64,000 bases of DNA from Enemella evansiae. Its GTDB lineage: Bacteria > Pseudomonadota > Alphaproteobacteria > Rhodobacterales > Rhodobacteraceae. A program made the position numbers and the translations under genes. Of the stretch, positions 21,770 to 29,591 are shown piece by piece. The stretch spans positions 124,001 to 188,000 of the forward strand of contig JAFKDC010000005.1 in assembly GCA_017255395.1 (NCBI GenBank), read 5' to 3'. The notes beneath the pieces were generated by a model. The model searched no databases. It was not told the DNA's origin and saw only the letters and a list, made by a program, of their open reading frames with translations. How positions within the stretch are numbered: the first letter of the stretch is position 1; every line of letters starts with the position of its first letter.

Positions 21770-22597
21770 ATGACGAAACTTGCCCTGCTCGGCGCGGGCG
21801 GCAAGATGGGCGTGCGCCTGTCTCTGAACCTTGCCAAGACGGATTTCGAGGTTTCCCATGTCGAGGTCTCCGAGGCCGGTCGCGCGCGGCTGAAGGATGC
21901 GGTGGGCGTGGACTGCGTCGACCAGCAAGAGGCGCTGGACGGTGCCGAGGTGGTGGTGCTGGCGGTGCCGGACACGCTGATCGGCAAGGTCGCCTCGGGC
22001 ATCGTGCCGGTACTGAAGCCGGGCACCATGGTCGTGATCCTCGACGCCGCCGCGCCCTATGCGGGCCACCTGCCCGAGCGCGCGGACATCACCTATTTCG
22101 TCACCCACCCCTGCCACCCGGCGATCTACCACAACGAGCCGACCGAGGCCGCGCGCCTCGACCGCTTCGGCGGCGTGGCCCATCCGCAGGGCGTCGTGAA
22201 CGCGCTGATGCAGGGCCCCGAGGAGCACTACGCCCTGGGCGACCGGGTGGCCAAGGCGATCTACGCACCCGTGCGCCAGACCTACCGCGTGACGGTCGAG
22301 CAGCTTGCCTATCTCGAGCCGGGCCTGTCGGAAACCGTCTGCGCCTCGCTTCTGGTGGTGATGAAACAGGCCATGGACGAATGCGTGAAGCAGGGCATTT
22401 CCGAGGAATGCGCCAAGGATTTCCTGCTGGGCCATATGAACATCCTCGGCGCGGTGATCTTCGGCGTGCAGGAAGGTCAGTTCTCGGACGCCTGCAACAA
22501 GGCCATCGAATTCGGCATCCCCGCGCTGATGAAGGACGACTGGAAGCGCGTCTTCGACCAGCAGGAGATCATGGATTCGATCAAGCGGATCACCTGA
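21770..22597 (+). CDS. apnO: D-apionate oxidoisomerase
   Basis: About 275 residues. An N-terminal dinucleotide-binding fold (LALLGAGGKMGVRLSLNLAK) is followed by VVVLAVPDTLIGKVASG, THPCHPAIYHNEPTEAARLD and a C-terminal helical region (ESGL-like EPGLSETVCASLLVVMKQAM). This architecture matches ApnO, which oxidises and isomerises D-apionate to 3-oxo-isoapionate with NAD+. ATG 21770 follows GGATGGAGG; longer upstream starts are rejected. It is the most specific marker for the pathway in this cluster. Confidence 0.82.
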   Translation: MTKLALLGAGGKMGVRLSLNLAKTDFEVSHVEVSEAGRARLKDAVGVDCVDQQEALDGAEVVVLAVPDTLIGKVASGIVPVLKPGTMVVILDAAAPYAGHLPERADITYFVTHPCHPAIYHNEPTEAARLDRFGGVAHPQGVVNALMQGPEEHYALGDRVAKAIYAPVRQTYRVTVEQLAYLEPGLSETVCASLLVVMKQAMDECVKQGISEECAKDFLLGHMNILGAVIFGVQEGQFSDACNKAIEFGIPALMKDDWKRVFDQQEIMDSIKRIT

Positions 22598-23143
22598 CCC
22601 CGTCGCTTCCTGACGGCACGCCTGCCGCGCTTTCGGTGTCCTTCGGGACAGGGCATCGCACAAGTCCCGAACGCGCTGAAGGCGTGGCGGGGTACGGGCG
22701 ATGCGATGAGAAGCGGCATCCCTTCTGCCCGGCGCAGCCCTGCGTCGGGCTTTTTCCTTTGTAGGGGCTTTTCCAAGACACGACCCGAGGCCGGGAATAC
22801 CCTCGACTTTCAGCGACGGTCCGAGGGGTGGCGCATCGCGCCGCCCCGTGGGGGCGGACCGGCGCGGCCCGACGATGCCGTCGGGCGGGCGTCGCGCAGC
22901 AGACGGGGGAAACTCGGGAGACTTCACCCGCGCCAATGGGGTCGGCCCGCTCTTCCGAGGGCAGTCGCAAAGACCATCACGCTCGGGCCAACGGCGCGTT
23001 TTGGCGACGGGCCTGCGGGCCCGCTTAGGTTTGACGGAGCGTGGTGCTGCCGGTTCCGCTCAGGTTGGCGAGGAGCGCTGCGCCCGATCAGCAGGTCCGC
23101 TCAGACTGCACGGGGCGTGATGCCGCCGATTCTTCAGGTCCGC
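22598..23143. other. 546-bp gene-free stretch after apnO
   Basis: No convincing gene on either strand. It holds a short TGTCC-TTCG-GGACA hairpin at about 22636-22650, a rho-independent terminator (22727-22760) and three near-identical motifs, GGTTCCGCTCAGG (23052), CAGGTCCGCTCAGA (23092) and CAGGTCCGCTCAGG (23135), spaced 40 and 43 bp apart, the last running into the stop of the next gene. Open frames here are GC-rich and lack recognisable domains. Possibly a decayed sequence. Confidence 0.5.
22727..22760 (+). terminator. Rho-independent terminator downstream of apnO
   Basis: GCCCGGCGCAG (22727-22737), 2-nt loop, CTGCGTCGGGC (22740-22750): an 11-bp stem with one G-T pair, followed directly by TTTTTCCTTT. 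It is 130 bp after the apnO stop in the same direction. Confidence 0.8.
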
Positions 23144-24790
23144 TCAGGACGGCGGGGCGTTGTGGCGGCGGGTCAGGGTTTGCGTGCAGGCCGCGACCTC
23201 CTCGCCGCGCCGCGCTGCGTCCCATCCCAGCGCCGCACCGGCGACCTCGGCGACCCGGGCGATCACGGCGCGCGAGGCCTGCCCGGTCACGCCCAGCGTG
23301 GTGCGGCGCAGGAGGATGTCTTCCAGATGCACGACCTGCTCGACCCGGACAATGTGGCGGATCTCGCCTTCCGAGGTATCCGTGCCCATCAGCAGCACCG
23401 GGTCGGCGCCCTCTTCGGCGGCCACCGCGCGGGCCGTGGCCCCGTAGCGATCCAGCAGCAGGGCCACGCGGCCGGCCTCCGCCCCGGTCGCCGCAGAGAC
23501 CTCGGCGATCCAGTCCCCGCGCGCAGCCGCGTCCGGCATGCCCTGCCCGCCGCCAATGCGCAGCGCGTCCGTGCCCTGTCGACGCGGATGGCCCAGCCGC
23601 TTCAGCACGCTGTCGGCCACCTCGGCAGAGAAGGCACGGAAGGTCGTCCACTTGCCGCCGATCAGCGCGATCACCGGGAAGGGGCGGTCGCCTTCGGGCT
23701 CCGCCACCGGCGCGGAATGGTCTCGGCTGATCAGCCCCGGCGCCACCCCTTCAGAGTTCGGCAGCGGCCGGATGCCCGCGTAGGCATAGACGATCTGGTC
23801 CTCGTCGAAGCGCAGCCCCGGCAGCAGGTCGCGCAGGGCGCCGATGAAATAGGCCACCTCTTCGGGTGTGCAGACGGCCTGATCGGGATCCTCGGCGGGA
23901 ATGTCGGTGGACCCCACCAGCGCCCGCCCGTGATAGGGGAAGACCAGCAGGATGCGCCCGTCGTTGCCCTCGAAATAGATCATCCGGCCATCCAGCTGGC
24001 GCAACAGCTCGGGGTGATCCAGCAGGATATGCGACCCCTTGGTGCCGCCGATCTGTCTGGGCAGGGGCATGGCCAGCGCGCGGTTGACGCTGTCGATCCA
24101 CGGCCCGGCGGCGTTGACCACCAGCCGCGCGGTCACATCCCGCGCACCGCCGAGACCGTCCAGATGCAGCACCGCGCCGCTGCGCCCGGTCAGCGCCGTC
24201 CAGTTCAGCGCCTCCGAGCCCGGCGACAGCCGCGCCCCGTCCTGCACCAGTTCCAGCACCAGCCGTTCCGGCGCGGTCACGGTGGCGTCGTGGTAGCGGC
24301 CCACGGCGGCGATGCGCGGCGTCAGGGCGGGCACCTCTTCCAGAGCGCGCCGACGCGAGAACATCCGGTGGCGCGGCATGACCCGCGCCCGGCGCCCGTA
24401 GAAGTCGTACATCGCCAGCCCCACCTTCACCAGCAGCGCCCCCCGGCTGCGCGGCGCGGTGGTCGACCCCAGCAGCGTGCGCAGCGCCGCCCCGATCCCC
24501 CTGGTCCAAGAGAAGATCGGCAGCAGCGTCGGCAGCGGCTTCACCAGATGCGGCGCATTGCGCAGCAACAGGTTGCGCTCGTAGGTGGACTCGGCCACCA
24601 GCCGAAGCTCGCCGGTTTCGAGGTACTTCAGCCCGCCATGGATCAGCCGCGACGGCGCGGCGGAGGTGCCCGAGCCAAAGTCGCCCTTGTCCACGATCAG
24701 GCAGCGCAGGCCCTGCGCGCAGAGGTCGCGGTACAGCCCCGCGCCGTTCACACCCGCGCCGATGATGACAACGTCGAAAGCCTCGCTCAT
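23144..24790 (-). CDS. FAD-dependent glycerol-3-phosphate dehydrogenase family protein (polyol-phosphate dehydrogenase)
   Basis: About 548 residues. The FAD fold at the N-terminus (VVIIGAGVNGAGLYRDLCAQ), SRLIHGGLKYLETGELRLV and the C-terminal GlpD-type domain (GTDTSEGEIRHIVRVEQVVH) place it with GlpD/EryB. It would oxidise a polyol phosphate made by the kinase encoded directly upstream and pass electrons to quinone. Start ATG 24790 overlaps that kinase's stop by ATGA. It is clearly distinct in sequence from the second paralogue at 32943-34451. Glycerol 3-phosphate or a tetritol/pentitol phosphate are possible; the substrate is not resolved. Confidence 0.75.
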   Translation of the reverse strand: MSEAFDVVIIGAGVNGAGLYRDLCAQGLRCLIVDKGDFGSGTSAAPSRLIHGGLKYLETGELRLVAESTYERNLLLRNAPHLVKPLPTLLPIFSWTRGIGAALRTLLGSTTAPRSRGALLVKVGLAMYDFYGRRARVMPRHRMFSRRRALEEVPALTPRIAAVGRYHDATVTAPERLVLELVQDGARLSPGSEALNWTALTGRSGAVLHLDGLGGARDVTARLVVNAAGPWIDSVNRALAMPLPRQIGGTKGSHILLDHPELLRQLDGRMIYFEGNDGRILLVFPYHGRALVGSTDIPAEDPDQAVCTPEEVAYFIGALRDLLPGLRFDEDQIVYAYAGIRPLPNSEGVAPGLISRDHSAPVAEPEGDRPFPVIALIGGKWTTFRAFSAEVADSVLKRLGHPRRQGTDALRIGGGQGMPDAAARGDWIAEVSAATGAEAGRVALLLDRYGATARAVAAEEGADPVLLMGTDTSEGEIRHIVRVEQVVHLEDILLRRTTLGVTGQASRAVIARVAEVAGAALGWDAARRGEEVAACTQTLTRRHNAPPS

Positions 24791-26304
24791 GCCCCGCGCT
24801 CCATGGTTTCGAGTGCATTGAGGCGCGCGTAGGTGCGCGACAGGTCCTCGGCCACCTCGCGGAACACGGTGTAGCGCGCCTCGTAGTGGGCGGCGCGCGC
24901 GGGGTCGGGCTGGTGGGTGACGGCATCCGACAGGTCGCGCGGGTCGGCGTCGAAGCGCGCAAAGGCGCCCACGGCGGCCCCGGCACAGAGCGCCGCGCCC
25001 CAAGCTGCGGCCTCGTCGGTATCCGTGACCGTCACCGGCATGTTCAGCACGTCCGCGAAGAGCCGCGCCACCAGCGGGTTGCGCGAGGCGCCGCCGGTCA
25101 GGCGCGACACGTCCCCGCCGAAGCCGTCGCGCAGGGCGTCCACGTGCTGGCGGTGGTTGAAGGCGATTCCTTCCAGCAGCGCCGCCAGCATGTCGCCGCG
25201 CCCGTGCCAGCCGCGCAGGCCAAGGAACCCTGCGCTGGGGGCCGCGCCCATGGGCGAGCCGAAGAGATAGGGGTGGTAGAGGATCGGCGAGGGCCGGGCC
25301 AAGGCGGCCTCGATTTCCGGCGTCAGGTCGGCGTGGATCGCGGCGCCCTTGGCGGCGCGCTCTGACGCGCAGAGCGTATCGAGGAACCAGTCGTAATTGG
25401 TGGTCGAGGCGGGCGAGATGGACATGGAATTCCACTGCCCCGGCGTGATCGCATTGCGGCAGAACCAGCGCGCGTCTGTTTTGGGCGCGTCAGAGACGGC
25501 CTCGTTGATCGAATAGGTGCCCGCGACGACGCCGATCACGCCGGGCCTATGGGCGCCGATCCCCAGCGTCGAGGCGGTGACGTCGTGCAGCCCCGCCGCG
25601 ACCGGCGTGCCCTGTGCCAGCCCGGTCAGCGCGGCGGCCTCGGGCGTCACCTGGCCCACAACCTCCGCCGAATGCGCGGCCTCTGGCAGGGCATGGCGCA
25701 GTGCGCCCAGCCCGTAGAGATCCAGCGCGGCCCCGGACCACTCCTGCGTCCCGACGTCGGTGAAAGAGGTGCTGGCCTCTGTCCGGTCGGTGCCGATAAC
25801 GCCGCATAGGCAATAGCGCAGCCAATCCTTGCAGGCGAGGATATGGCCGATGCGGGCGAAACGCTCCGGCTCTTCCATCTGCATCCACGCCAGCAGCGCC
25901 GAGGGCGCCGAGACATGCGGCGCCTGCCCGGTCAGGGCCAGCGCGCGGTCGGGCAGGTCGGTGGCCTCCCAGCCCGCCACCACCGCTTCGGCCCGGCTGT
26001 CCAGAGAGAGGATGCCCTTGCCAAGGGGCGCCCCGGCCTTGTCCAGCAGGTAGATGCCGTCGCCATGGGCCGTGGCCGCGACGCAGAGGATGTTCCCGGG
26101 GGCCGTGCCGCTGATCTCAAGCGCCTCGCGTACCGCCTCTGCCGTCTGGCGCCAGAAGTCCTGCATGTCGCGTTCCACCCGGCGCGGCGCGGGCATGATC
26201 TGCGCAAGGTTCCGGCGCGCCACGCCGCAGGGGCGGCCCGCAAGGTCGAAGACCACCGCCTTGGTGACGGTCAGCCCGCTGTCGATGGCGAGAATGCGGC
26301 TCAT
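24787..26304 (-). CDS. FGGY-family carbohydrate (polyol) kinase
   Basis: 505 residues. The N-terminal phosphate loop (ILAIDSGLTVTKAVVFDLAG), the central AGLHDVTASTLGIGAH and the C-terminal LTGGASRNPLVARLFADVLN are FGGY features. It phosphorylates a sugar or sugar alcohol; with the coupled FAD dehydrogenase the substrate is most likely a polyol. It differs strongly from EryA at 34448, so it is not a recent duplicate. Upstream lie a strong hairpin (26327-26362) and a TTGACATATGTTAA palindrome, which suggests its own control in addition to read-through from the isomerase genes. Confidence 0.75.
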   Translation of the reverse strand: MSRILAIDSGLTVTKAVVFDLAGRPCGVARRNLAQIMPAPRRVERDMQDFWRQTAEAVREALEISGTAPGNILCVAATAHGDGIYLLDKAGAPLGKGILSLDSRAEAVVAGWEATDLPDRALALTGQAPHVSAPSALLAWMQMEEPERFARIGHILACKDWLRYCLCGVIGTDRTEASTSFTDVGTQEWSGAALDLYGLGALRHALPEAAHSAEVVGQVTPEAAALTGLAQGTPVAAGLHDVTASTLGIGAHRPGVIGVVAGTYSINEAVSDAPKTDARWFCRNAITPGQWNSMSISPASTTNYDWFLDTLCASERAAKGAAIHADLTPEIEAALARPSPILYHPYLFGSPMGAAPSAGFLGLRGWHGRGDMLAALLEGIAFNHRQHVDALRDGFGGDVSRLTGGASRNPLVARLFADVLNMPVTVTDTDEAAAWGAALCAGAAVGAFARFDADPRDLSDAVTHQPDPARAAHYEARYTVFREVAEDLSRTYARLNALETMERGA

Positions 26305-26326
26305 GGGGATCTCCGGGAGGGTTTTG

Positions 26327-26362
26327 GCCGGGACCCCGGGGAGGAGGGGTCAGGGTCCCGGC
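26327..26362 (-). promoter_or_regulatory. Hairpin in the leader of the FGGY kinase
   Basis: GCCGGGACCC (26327-26336) pairs perfectly with GGGTCCCGGC (26353-26362) across a 16-nt loop, between eryI and the kinase gene. No T-run follows on the minus strand. Possibly an attenuator or an mRNA-end protecting structure. Confidence 0.4.
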
Positions 26363-26414
26363 GCTACCGGGGCGCGCGCACCCCGATCTGTGTGAATCCG
26401 GTCGTTCACGCGGA

Positions 26415-26428
26415 TTGACATATGTTAA
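26415..26428. promoter_or_regulatory. Palindrome TTGACATATGTTAA upstream of the kinase
   Basis: A 14-bp near-perfect palindrome centred on CATATG with one mismatched pair, in an AT-rich island between eryI and the kinase. Candidate operator; the regulator is unknown. Confidence 0.35.
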
Positions 26429-26471
26429 ATATCGCCCCGCAAAAGGGGGTGCGGCACGCAGTGCCGTGACG

Positions 26472-26927
26472 TCATGCCTTGTTGTATTTCGCGTCGACGT
26501 CGTTGATTGCCTGCACGTTACCCGCCGAGCGGCCCTCGGGGTCGAAAGCGGTCGACAGGAAGGCCTCTGCGATGTCCTTGGCCAGTTCCGCCCCGATCAC
26601 CCGCGCACCCATGGTGATGATCTGCGCATTGTTCGAGGTCGATGCCTTGGCGGCGGAATAGGTGTCGTGGCACTGCGCGGCGCGGATGCCGGGGATCTTG
26701 TTGGCCGACATGGCGACCCCGATGCCGGTGCCGCAGACAAGGATCGCGCGGTCGTATTCACCGGCAAGCACGGCGCTGGCCACCCGGTCCGAGAGGTTGG
26801 CGTAGAAGGCATCGGGGCCCGCATCGGTGCGCGAGATTTCGGACACCTCGTACTTGGCGCCGAGGTGGTCGGCGAGGGTCTTGGCAAGGCCTTCGCCTGC
26901 GCTGTCTCCGGCGATTGCGACTTTCAT
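26472..26927 (-). CDS. eryI: RpiB-family D-erythrulose-4-phosphate isomerase
   Basis: 151 residues, RpiB/LacAB fold. The active-site block [14 protein letters not shown] (Cys about 65) and [21 protein letters not shown] are visible. Within erythritol-type pathways this family isomerises D-erythrulose 4-phosphate to D-erythrose 4-phosphate (EryI in Brucella, DerI in mycobacteria). It directly follows the TIM-like gene, 4 bp away, as in known tetrulose-phosphate loci. A ribose-5-phosphate isomerase activity cannot be excluded from sequence alone. Confidence 0.8.
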   Translation of the reverse strand: MKVAIAGDSAGEGLAKTLADHLGAKYEVSEISRTDAGPDAFYANLSDRVASAVLAGEYDRAILVCGTGIGVAMSANKIPGIRAAQCHDTYSAAKASTSNNAQIITMGARVIGAELAKDIAEAFLSTAFDPEGRSAGNVQAINDVDAKYNKA

Positions 26928-26931
26928 GGTG

Positions 26932-27699
26932 TTATCCTTTCAGGGTTGCGGCGCATTTGGCGAGGATGTCGAGGTAGCCCTCGACGTTCCAGGCGGAACG
27001 CCCGATGAACAGCCCGTCGATATGCGGGCATTGAATCAGCTCCTCGCAGTTGCCCGGGTTGACCGAGCCGCCGTAGAGGCAGGGGATGCGGCGGCCCAGA
27101 ACATCCTCGGCCACGGCGATGATCTCGGCCTGCCGCGCATCGGCATAGTCCGAGGTGGCGGGGATGCCCTTTTCGCCGATGGCCCAGACGGGCTCATAGG
27201 CCAGCAGGATCTCGGCGCCCTTCTGGTCGTCCGACAGCTTGCCCAGCGCACCGCGCACCTGCTGGGCCAGCACCTCTTGCGCGCGGCCGGATTCGCGCTC
27301 TTGCAGCGTCTCGCCGATGCAGATCAGCGGAATCAGCCCGTGGCGCACGGCGCTTTCTGTCTTCAGGCCCACCGTCTCGTCGGTCTCGCCGAAATGCTCG
27401 CGCCGCTCGGAATGGCCGAGTTCGACGATATCCAGCCCGCAATCGACCAGCATCGGGGCGGACACCTCACCGGTCCACGCACCCGCATCGGCCCAGTGCA
27501 TGTTCTGCGCGCCGACCTTGACCGAGGCGCCAGACAGCATCGCGGCCACCTCGCGCACGGCGGTGAAGGGCGGGATCACGAAGCGCTGAATGCGCGGGTC
27601 GCGGGTGTCATCCGCCGCCGCCAGCCCCTCGGCAAAGGCCTTCGCCTCGGCCAGCGTCTTGTTCATCTTCCAGCTTGTGCCGATCCAGAATTGGCTCAT
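26932..27699 (-). CDS. eryH: TIM-family L-erythrulose-1-phosphate isomerase
   Basis: 255 residues, triose-phosphate-isomerase fold. Catalytic residues are Lys 11 in the variant N-terminal motif [11 protein letters not shown] (glycolytic TIM usually has GNWKMN), His 96 in [14 protein letters not shown] and Glu 169 in AYEPVWAIG. The GTSWKMNKT variant and the RpiB partner point to L-erythrulose 1-phosphate to D-erythrulose 4-phosphate isomerisation (EryH/LerI) rather than glycolysis. The start overlaps the deoR stop by ATGA. Confidence 0.82.
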   Translation of the reverse strand: MSQFWIGTSWKMNKTLAEAKAFAEGLAAADDTRDPRIQRFVIPPFTAVREVAAMLSGASVKVGAQNMHWADAGAWTGEVSAPMLVDCGLDIVELGHSERREHFGETDETVGLKTESAVRHGLIPLICIGETLQERESGRAQEVLAQQVRGALGKLSDDQKGAEILLAYEPVWAIGEKGIPATSDYADARQAEIIAVAEDVLGRRIPCLYGGSVNPGNCEELIQCPHIDGLFIGRSAWNVEGYLDILAKCAATLKG

Positions 27700-28472
27700 G
27701 CGGCTTGGTCCTTGTCTGCGAGGGTCAGGGTCAGACCGGCCCGCGCCAGGGCGTCGAGGGTGTCTCGGGCAGGCGCGCGGTCGGTGATGATGTGGTCGAA
27801 CTCGTCCAGCCCCGCCAGCCGGTGCAGGGCGGCATGGCCGAAGCGGCTGTGGTTCACCAGCAGGACGCGGGTTCCGGCGGCCTCGATCATCGCCCGTTTC
27901 ACCCGCAAGACGTCGTCATCCATGTGGAACACTTCAAGCCCGGACACGGCGGGCGAAGAGATGAAGCAGATGTCCGCGCGCAGCCGCGCCATGGCATCCT
28001 CGGCCACCTTGCCGAGATAGGCGTTGAACTTCGCCGAATAGGTGCCCCCCAGCGCGATCAGCGTGATCCCCGCCTCGCCGCGCAGCGCGTCCAGCACGGC
28101 GGCGTTGTTGGTGATCACCGTCAGCGGGCGCCGCGCCACGCACATGCGCCCGAGAATCGCGGCCATGGAGCCGTCGTTGATCATCACGGTCATGCCCGGC
28201 TCGATCAGGGCCAGCGCGGCCTCGGCCATGGCGGTCTTGGCCGGCTCGCCCTGCCGCTCGCGCAGGCGGAAGTCGCTTTCGAAGCGGGTGCCCGAGGCTA
28301 TGGTCGCCCCGCCCCGGATCTTGCGCAACAGGCCCGCGCCTTCCAGCTCGTCGAGGTCGCGGTGAATGGTCATGCGGGACACGGCGAAGCGGTCGGCGAG
28401 GGCATCGAGCTCCACCTCTCCGTCAGAGACCAGAAGGTCCATGATCGCCTGTTGTCGGTCGTCGCGTTTCAC
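27696..28472 (-). CDS. DeoR-family transcriptional regulator
   Basis: 258 residues. The N-terminal helix-turn-helix (DALADRFAVSRMTIHRDLDE) is followed by a DeoRC sugar-phosphate-sensing domain (MINDGSMAAILGRM, VITNNAAVLDALRG, ALGGTYSAKFNAYLG). The start is GTG 28472, behind AAGGAGG. First gene of deoR-eryH-eryI, divergent from fbp-fba. It probably senses a tetrulose or similar sugar phosphate and controls both directions; direct and inverted TGTGAT motifs in the shared gap are candidate sites. Confidence 0.85.
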   Translation of the reverse strand: MKRDDRQQAIMDLLVSDGEVELDALADRFAVSRMTIHRDLDELEGAGLLRKIRGGATIASGTRFESDFRLRERQGEPAKTAMAEAALALIEPGMTVMINDGSMAAILGRMCVARRPLTVITNNAAVLDALRGEAGITLIALGGTYSAKFNAYLGKVAEDAMARLRADICFISSPAVSGLEVFHMDDDVLRVKRAMIEAAGTRVLLVNHSRFGHAALHRLAGLDEFDHIITDRAPARDTLDALARAGLTLTLADKDQAA

Positions 28473-28482
28473 CGGAGATCCT

Positions 28483-28496
28483 CCTTAGCGCTAACA
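28483..28496. promoter_or_regulatory. LacI-type palindrome TTAGCGCTAA in the deoR-fbp gap
   Basis: CCTTAGCGCTAACA contains the perfect palindrome TTAGCGCTAA (28485-28494) and matches the glgP operator TGTTAACGCTAACA in 11 of 14 positions. It abuts the deoR Shine-Dalgarno region. A shared LacI-type regulator encoded elsewhere is inferred. Confidence 0.45.
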
Positions 28497-28502
28497 TTGC
28501 AG

Positions 28503-28551
28503 ATCACAAAGATAACGTCAATTATGTGATATTGTGATTTTCTGTTGTGAT
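28503..28551. promoter_or_regulatory. ATCACA/TGTGAT repeat cluster between deoR and fbp
   Basis: One ATCACA (28503-28508) and three TGTGAT copies (28525-28530, 28533-28538, 28546-28551) within 49 bp. Repeated hexamers in a divergent gap beside a DeoR gene are plausible operator half-sites for that regulator. Confidence 0.4.
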
Positions 28552-28596
28552 GCACGGAGGGGCGCGTTATCGCTGCCTCAAACACGGAGGACACCC

Positions 28597-29583
28597 ATGG
28601 ATACGCCACTGGCTTGCGCGGAGGACGCGCCGATCACGGCCCCGGTTCTGGCGCTGCACCTGCAACAGCAGGGCACCGAACGCGAGTTGGCCCGCCTGAT
28701 CGAAGCGATTGCCGAGGGCAGCGTCGCGGTCGCCCTGCGGCTGGCGCAGGGGCGCCTGACCGGCGACCCGACCGCCGCGGTGGGCACGAACGAGTCCGGC
28801 GACAAGCAGAAGGCGCTGGACATGGCGGCGCACGACCACTTCATCGCGCTGTTCAAGGGCTTGTCCGTGCGCAACGTCCTGTCGGAAGAGGCCGACGCGG
28901 TCGAGACCCTGAACCCCGAGGGCCAATACGACATCGCCATGGACCCCATCGACGGCTCGGGCAGCATCGGCATCGGGGCGCCCCTTGGCGCGCTCTTCGC
29001 GATCTTCCCGGCCGGCGAGACCTTCCTGCGCAGGGGCCGCGAGATGGTGGCCGCCTGCTACGTGTCCTTCGGGCACAGCGTCGATTTCGGCTTCTCGACG
29101 GGCCGGGGCGTGGCGATTGCCGCGCTCGACCCGGTCAGCGGCATGTACCACGTCGACGCGCCCGAGGTGCGGGTGAAACCAGAGACCGCGACCGTGGCCT
29201 TCAACGCCTCGAACCACCGGCGCTGGCCGGACGCCCTGCGCCGCTACATCGACGGGCTGATCGCGGGCAAGGACGGGCCACGCGGCAAGGATTTCAACAT
29301 GCGCTGGATCGCGGCGGCGGTGGGCGATCTGCACCGCATCCTGCGGCAGGGCGGCGTCTTCATGTACCCCGCCGACACGCGCCCCGCCTATACCGAGGGC
29401 TTCCTGCGCCTCGCCTACGAGGCCTTCCCCATCGCCTACCTGATTGAGCAGGCGGGCGGCATCGCCTCGGACGGCGCGGGCCCGATCCTCGACCGCGTGC
29501 CGGACCACCTGCACGACCGCACACCCCTGTTCTTTGGCAGCGCGGGCGAAATGACCGCCCTGCTCGACACTCTCAACCGCTAG
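28597..29583 (+). CDS. fbp: Fructose-1,6-/sedoheptulose-1,7-bisphosphatase, class I
   Basis: About 328 residues, class I FBPase fold. The metal-binding block [12 protein letters not shown] and the N-terminal [14 protein letters not shown] are typical; [15 protein letters not shown] and [20 protein letters not shown] form the substrate side. ATG 28597 follows CGGAGGA. It heads fbp-fba (8-bp gap), divergent from the deoR-eryH-eryI operon. Class I enzymes of alphaproteobacteria often also cleave sedoheptulose 1,7-bisphosphate, which would suit a locus producing erythrose 4-phosphate. Confidence 0.9.
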   Translation: MDTPLACAEDAPITAPVLALHLQQQGTERELARLIEAIAEGSVAVALRLAQGRLTGDPTAAVGTNESGDKQKALDMAAHDHFIALFKGLSVRNVLSEEADAVETLNPEGQYDIAMDPIDGSGSIGIGAPLGALFAIFPAGETFLRRGREMVAACYVSFGHSVDFGFSTGRGVAIAALDPVSGMYHVDAPEVRVKPETATVAFNASNHRRWPDALRRYIDGLIAGKDGPRGKDFNMRWIAAAVGDLHRILRQGGVFMYPADTRPAYTEGFLRLAYEAFPIAYLIEQAGGIASDGAGPILDRVPDHLHDRTPLFFGSAGEMTALLDTLNR

Positions 29584-29591
29584 GAGGCCCC

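Noticed and set aside
22706-24832. A 708-codon plus-strand frame from the gap after apnO into the dehydrogenase gene
   Set aside because: Most lies antisense to the FAD dehydrogenase and the rest has no domain or start context.
23144-26304. Calling the first kinase/dehydrogenase pair glpK/glpD
   Set aside because: The kinase lacks the DQGTTSSR-type glycerol kinase start, and the context is tetrulose-phosphate metabolism, so I left the substrate open.
26932-27699. Glycolytic triose-phosphate isomerase (tpiA)
   Set aside because: The variant GTSWKMNKT motif, the DeoR and RpiB partners and the ery neighbourhood favour L-erythrulose-1-phosphate isomerase.
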